This document shows, piece after piece, positions 60,793-64,000 of a stretch of DNA of 64,000 bases; position 1 is the first letter of the stretch, and each line of letters begins with the position of its first letter. The stretch is from Olivibacter sp036959255 (GTDB lineage Bacteria > Bacteroidota > Bacteroidia > Sphingobacteriales > Sphingobacteriaceae): assembly GCF_036959255.1 (NCBI RefSeq), contig NZ_JAWMTI010000008.1, positions 62,001 to 126,000 of the forward strand, given 5' to 3'. The position numbers and the translations under genes are program-made. The notes below the pieces were generated by a model. The model was given only the letters and a program-made list of their open reading frames with translations, was not told the DNA's origin and made no database searches.

Positions 60793-61731
60793 TTAAATAA
60801 TTTTACTTTCGGAAAGTACCTGATTCATATTTCTCACAGCCTCGGCACTTTGCCTAAATTTAGCCTTTTCCTCTTCATCTAACTGAAGCATAACGATTTT
60901 TTCTGCCCCGTTTTTGCCAATAATAACCGGGACGCCCAGCGTGATATCCCGTTCATCATATTCGCCATCCAAGAATACAGAAGCTGTAAACAACCTTTTC
61001 TCGTTTCTTATAATACTTTCAACCATCGATGCTATCGCAGCGCCCGGTGCGTACCAAGCCGAGGTACCTATGAGCTTGGTAAGCGTGGCTCCGCCCACCA
61101 TGGTATCCGCTATAATTTGCTCTTGTTGTTGAGCTGACAAAAATTGTGTTACAGGAAGGCTATTCCACGTCGCATGTTTTATCAACGGAATCATTGTTGT
61201 ATCACCATGACCACCTATAACAATCGCATTTAGGTCAGAAGGAGAGGCTCCTGTATGCTGACTGATTTGATATTTAAACCGTGAAGAATCCAAAGCACCG
61301 CCCATACCTATTACTCTATTTCCGGGCAAACCTGTAGCTTTCAGTGTAAGGTAAGTCATCGTATCCATTGGATTTGATACCACCAGAATAATTACTTCCG
61401 GCGAGTATTTCAATAGATTCTCAGCAACGGTTTTTACAATATTTGCATTAGTTCCGATCAATTCTTCACGTGTCATACCGGGTTTACGTGGTATACCAGA
61501 GGTAATGACTGCAACGCTGGATCCTGCAGTTTTCTCATAATCATTTGTTACGCCGATGATTTTCGTATCGAAACCTAAAAGAGCAGCGGTTTGCGAAATA
61601 TCCTGCGCCTTACCCTCAGCAACACCTTCTTTGATATCGAGTAGAATAACTTCTTCAGCGAGTTCCTTCCTCGTGATATTGTCTGCAGCGGTTGCGCCCA
61701 CAGCACCGGCGCCAATAACGGTTATTTTCAT
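60793..61731 (-). CDS. mdh: Malate dehydrogenase (LDH-like type)
   Basis: NAD-dependent malate/oxaloacetate interconversion in the TCA cycle. 312 aa. NAD site GAGAVGAT (7-14), the substrate-specificity arginines in RKPGMTR (R82, R88) that mark malate rather than lactate, R151 in DSSRF, and the catalytic H175 in GGHGDT. Standard length and sequence of the bacterial LDH-like MDH. Confidence 0.96.
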   Translation of the reverse strand: MKITVIGAGAVGATAADNITRKELAEEVILLDIKEGVAEGKAQDISQTAALLGFDTKIIGVTNDYEKTAGSSVAVITSGIPRKPGMTREELIGTNANIVKTVAENLLKYSPEVIILVVSNPMDTMTYLTLKATGLPGNRVIGMGGALDSSRFKYQISQHTGASPSDLNAIVIGGHGDTTMIPLIKHATWNSLPVTQFLSAQQQEQIIADTMVGGATLTKLIGTSAWYAPGAAIASMVESIIRNEKRLFTASVFLDGEYDERDITLGVPVIIGKNGAEKIVMLQLDEEEKAKFRQSAEAVRNMNQVLSESKII

Positions 61732-61834
61732 AAATTTATAGGATTAAATGATTCTTTAAAATTATTGTTTTTTACCTCAATCCTGCACGACGGTAAAATA
61801 GTAAAAAGGAATGGGAATGGCAAGATAAGTTGCC

Positions 61835-64000
61835 CTAAAAAGGATAACCTATTGCTAAGTTAAAGACTAAGTTATCGCGTCGCCAATCTGGATCCCTGAA
61901 GTTGATCTTATTGAATACCCAACGTTGACCATCCGGTAAATATGGGATCCGGAATGGAATTGCAAGATCTGTTCTTAAGATGAGGAATGTTAAATCAAAA
62001 CGTAACCCCAAACCCCCTCCTACGGCCAGTTCTTTAAAGAAATCTTTGGAGAATTTTCCGCCTTGAAATACTGTATCTGCATGTTGCAACCAAATGTTTC
62101 CAACGTCAACAAAGGCGGCCCAATCTAATATGCTAACAATCTTTGATCGATATTCCAGGTTGAATTCCATACGGATGTCACCGGTCATGTCCGGTACAAA
62201 ATTATCATTACCGAAACGTTCCGGATTATAGGAACCCGGCCCGATTGCCCTGGCTCTAAAAGCACGTAAGCTATTTGGACCGCCGGCAAAGAATTGTTTT
62301 ACATAGGGAAGTCGTGTTGAGTTGCCATAGGAATAACCATAACCGAACAAGGCCCTTGCAGCAAGCGTCCGATTTTGCCCTAATTTCATATAATGACGAT
62401 ACTCAATTTCGGTCTTGATATATTGCGAAAATGCCGCATTGAAGATACTATCCTGTCGGCCTTTTTTTACATTAGATCCTAAGATCAAACCTACCGTATT
62501 GGCGGATAAATCCAGTCCCCCGGAAAAATAGAAAGTATGCTTCCTATCGGTTTCCATGGTATTGGTATAGGTGAATTTGTAAGTTGGGCCAAAGGTAAAT
62601 TGCCGGTCGATAGCTCTTTGTAAATAAGGAAAGTCGTTCGCAAGACTATCATAAAACGGCGTGACATTTACCGGTTGTACGTAGGCAATATCCAATAAAT
62701 TAAGTTGGTGCGTTTTTTTTGCAGATTCCTGCCAATTATATCCCCAAGCAAAACGTAATGAGTTTAAGCGATAGGCTTGCCGTCTGTTTAAAAATTCGTA
62801 ACCCACTAAAGTGGTGGTATGCGGCACAAAACGACGTGTCGGTTCCCACCCGAAAGGTGCAATAATGCGCGGCCAGGTTAAAGACGCCTCTAAACCATAA
62901 CGATAAAAATTGGAATTGATATTGACACCTCCACCAGATTGTACTTCGTAGCCACCGTAGGCGGTTAAACGTAAAAGTTCAGCACCCTTAAAAGCATTTC
63001 GATGGCTCCAACTGACATTCACTTCGGATCCGTTATAAACGGCAGCCGTTTTACCGAGCAATTCAACACGGACGGCTTTTTTCTGTTGCGGCGTTAGATA
63101 ATAATGAACATCTAGCTTATTGGTCTTTCCTCGATCAACCAACATAAAGTTATTTTTCACAAAACGGAACGTCCCCATACCAACAAGCTGACTGATGGTT
63201 TGATTTTGTCGATCGCGATTGTAAAGGTCGCCCTTATGAAAAAACATAGTACGTGCAAGCGCAAATTTTCGGAAGGTACGGTGCGGGTCTATGAAATAGA
63301 AACCTTTATATTCCTCCGCATCGGCAGGTGTTGCTATTTCGTAATTTCCCTGTACCAACGAGTATTCTGGATAAATGAAAATATTATTGATGGTGTAGGG
63401 TTGCTTAGCATTTTTAGGCGTTTCGTCTTTCAGTTTGACATTCATATCAACCATGTGATTGCCAATCATACTATCCACCTGGACCAAAATGTGATCTGGA
63501 CTGAAAAAATAATAGCCCTTGTCTTTGAGCATATTTTCAATTCGCTCGCGCTCGGCGATGATCCGGTCCAAATTATAGGGTCTGCCGGGTATTAGTAAGG
63601 AGCCCGATTGCGCTAACTTGATCTCTTTTCCGATTTGAGTAGTAGTATCTACCTCGTAAGTGACTTTATTGATGCGGTATATCTTGTTTGTGGTTGCTAC
63701 ATAATTAAGCGTCGCCTTCTGATTTTTAATAGTCGTATCAGTGCTTACGTATGCATTGAAAAAGCCAATGTTCTCGAGTCTATTTCGGACCAGATTTTCA
63801 TTATAGGATACATTCACATCTTGCAATAACACAGGTTCTTCGCCAGCTTTGTTTTTTAACCAATGTTTAAAGCCCTTGTTTTTCTTTGGCTGGCCAGCAA
63901 TATTGTAGAAATATAATTTCGTACGTAAACCTAAGAACTTTTTATTCGGTCGTGGCCGTAACACTTCTTCCAACCGTTCGGTTAGGGGTGCCCGATATTG
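61835..64000 (-). CDS. BamA/TamA-like outer-membrane barrel protein (5' end cut by window)
   Basis: Omp85-superfamily surface antigen. The frame is open through the right edge: codons upstream of the TTG at 63973 carry on without a stop to 64000, so the start is outside. Two or three POTRA-like repeats are visible (about visible residues 45-230 from 63973: NVSYNENLVRNRLENIGFFN, ITVNNIF-type strands), followed by a 16-strand barrel with the C-terminal VGGGLGLRFDLTFLILRTDLAIPFR and terminal F. It has more the look of the TamA-like Bacteroidota protein than of BamA proper. Probably in outer-membrane protein assembly or transport. Confidence 0.85.
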   Translation of the reverse strand, partial: QYRAPLTERLEEVLRPRPNKKFLGLRTKLYFYNIAGQPKKNKGFKHWLKNKAGEEPVLLQDVNVSYNENLVRNRLENIGFFNAYVSTDTTIKNQKATLNYVATTNKIYRINKVTYEVDTTTQIGKEIKLAQSGSLLIPGRPYNLDRIIAERERIENMLKDKGYYFFSPDHILVQVDSMIGNHMVDMNVKLKDETPKNAKQPYTINNIFIYPEYSLVQGNYEIATPADAEEYKGFYFIDPHRTFRKFALARTMFFHKGDLYNRDRQNQTISQLVGMGTFRFVKNNFMLVDRGKTNKLDVHYYLTPQQKKAVRVELLGKTAAVYNGSEVNVSWSHRNAFKGAELLRLTAYGGYEVQSGGGVNINSNFYRYGLEASLTWPRIIAPFGWEPTRRFVPHTTTLVGYEFLNRRQAYRLNSLRFAWGYNWQESAKKTHQLNLLDIAYVQPVNVTPFYDSLANDFPYLQRAIDRQFTFGPTYKFTYTNTMETDRKHTFYFSGGLDLSANTVGLILGSNVKKGRQDSIFNAAFSQYIKTEIEYRHYMKLGQNRTLAARALFGYGYSYGNSTRLPYVKQFFAGGPNSLRAFRARAIGPGSYNPERFGNDNFVPDMTGDIRMEFNLEYRSKIVSILDWAAFVDVGNIWLQHADTVFQGGKFSKDFFKELAVGGGLGLRFDLTFLILRTDLAIPFRIPYLPDGQRWVFNKINFRDPDWRRDNLVFNLAIGYPF

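Noticed and set aside
63200..63595. 131-aa plus-strand ORF inside the BamA/TamA-like gene
   Set aside because: Antisense shadow within the POTRA-coding region.

Overview
The window is chromosomal DNA from a member of the Bacteroidota, most probably a Sphingobacteriaceae-type genus (Sphingobacterium/Pedobacter/Olivibacter group). This rests on the gene content (type III glutamine synthetase, long PurM, TonB-dependent receptors paired with lipoproteins, CusA-type RND locus, RNase Y next to ZapA) and on several promoters with the Bacteroidota -7 element TAnnTTTG. Genus is an inference. No rRNA, tRNA, CRISPR array, transposase or phage gene was seen. Almost all genes are intact and look chromosomal. 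Both ends cut a gene: a Gfo/Idh/MocA oxidoreductase on the left and a BamA/TamA-like barrel protein on the right.

Layout. 0-9 kb: oxidoreductase, aspartate aminotransferase, CDF transporter, GlnN, PurM, a retropepsin-like peptidase and RimK. 9-13 kb: rpsL-rpsG-fusA-rpsJ, ending in a terminator right after rpsJ. 13-15 kb: a two-component system. 15-19 kb: USP-like protein, bestrophin-like channel, beta-carbonic anhydrase and SulP transporter, a possible bicarbonate-handling group. 19-27 kb: MgtE and a CusABC-type tripartite metal efflux operon. 27-33 kb: LacI-type regulator, xylB, xylA and a TIM-barrel isomerase. 33-38 kb: TonB receptor, S1/P1-type nuclease or phospholipase, rpsT, DUF1080 lipoprotein and radC. 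38-44 kb: pheT, a coiled-coil protein, zapA, a probable 6S RNA, rny and a DUF962 protein. 44-49 kb: glycosyltransferase/GH1 pair, FKBP, aldo/keto reductase and a second TIM-barrel protein. 49-57 kb: an unknown lipoprotein, then a TonB receptor, beta-helix lipoprotein and EEP phosphodiesterase. 57-60 kb: a three-gene glycosyltransferase/flippase-like operon. 60-64 kb: retropepsin, malate dehydrogenase and the barrel protein.

Most of the window is housekeeping or common accessory content. The points best worth a second look are regulatory and non-coding. (i) TTAACA-type repeats phased at 11 bp lie before the TonB receptor at 51396 and resemble PhoP boxes, which suggests a phosphate-acquisition locus with the lipoprotein and phosphodiesterase behind it. 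(ii) A 6S-like RNA lies between zapA and rny. (iii) purM and the FKBP gene have near-leaderless promoters with identical geometry. (iv) The 0.6 kb before the TonB receptor is dense in palindromes. (v) A modular intergenic repeat occurs twice. (vi) Several protein families of the 3-keto-glycoside route occur in one window. I found no convincing wholly new multi-gene system.
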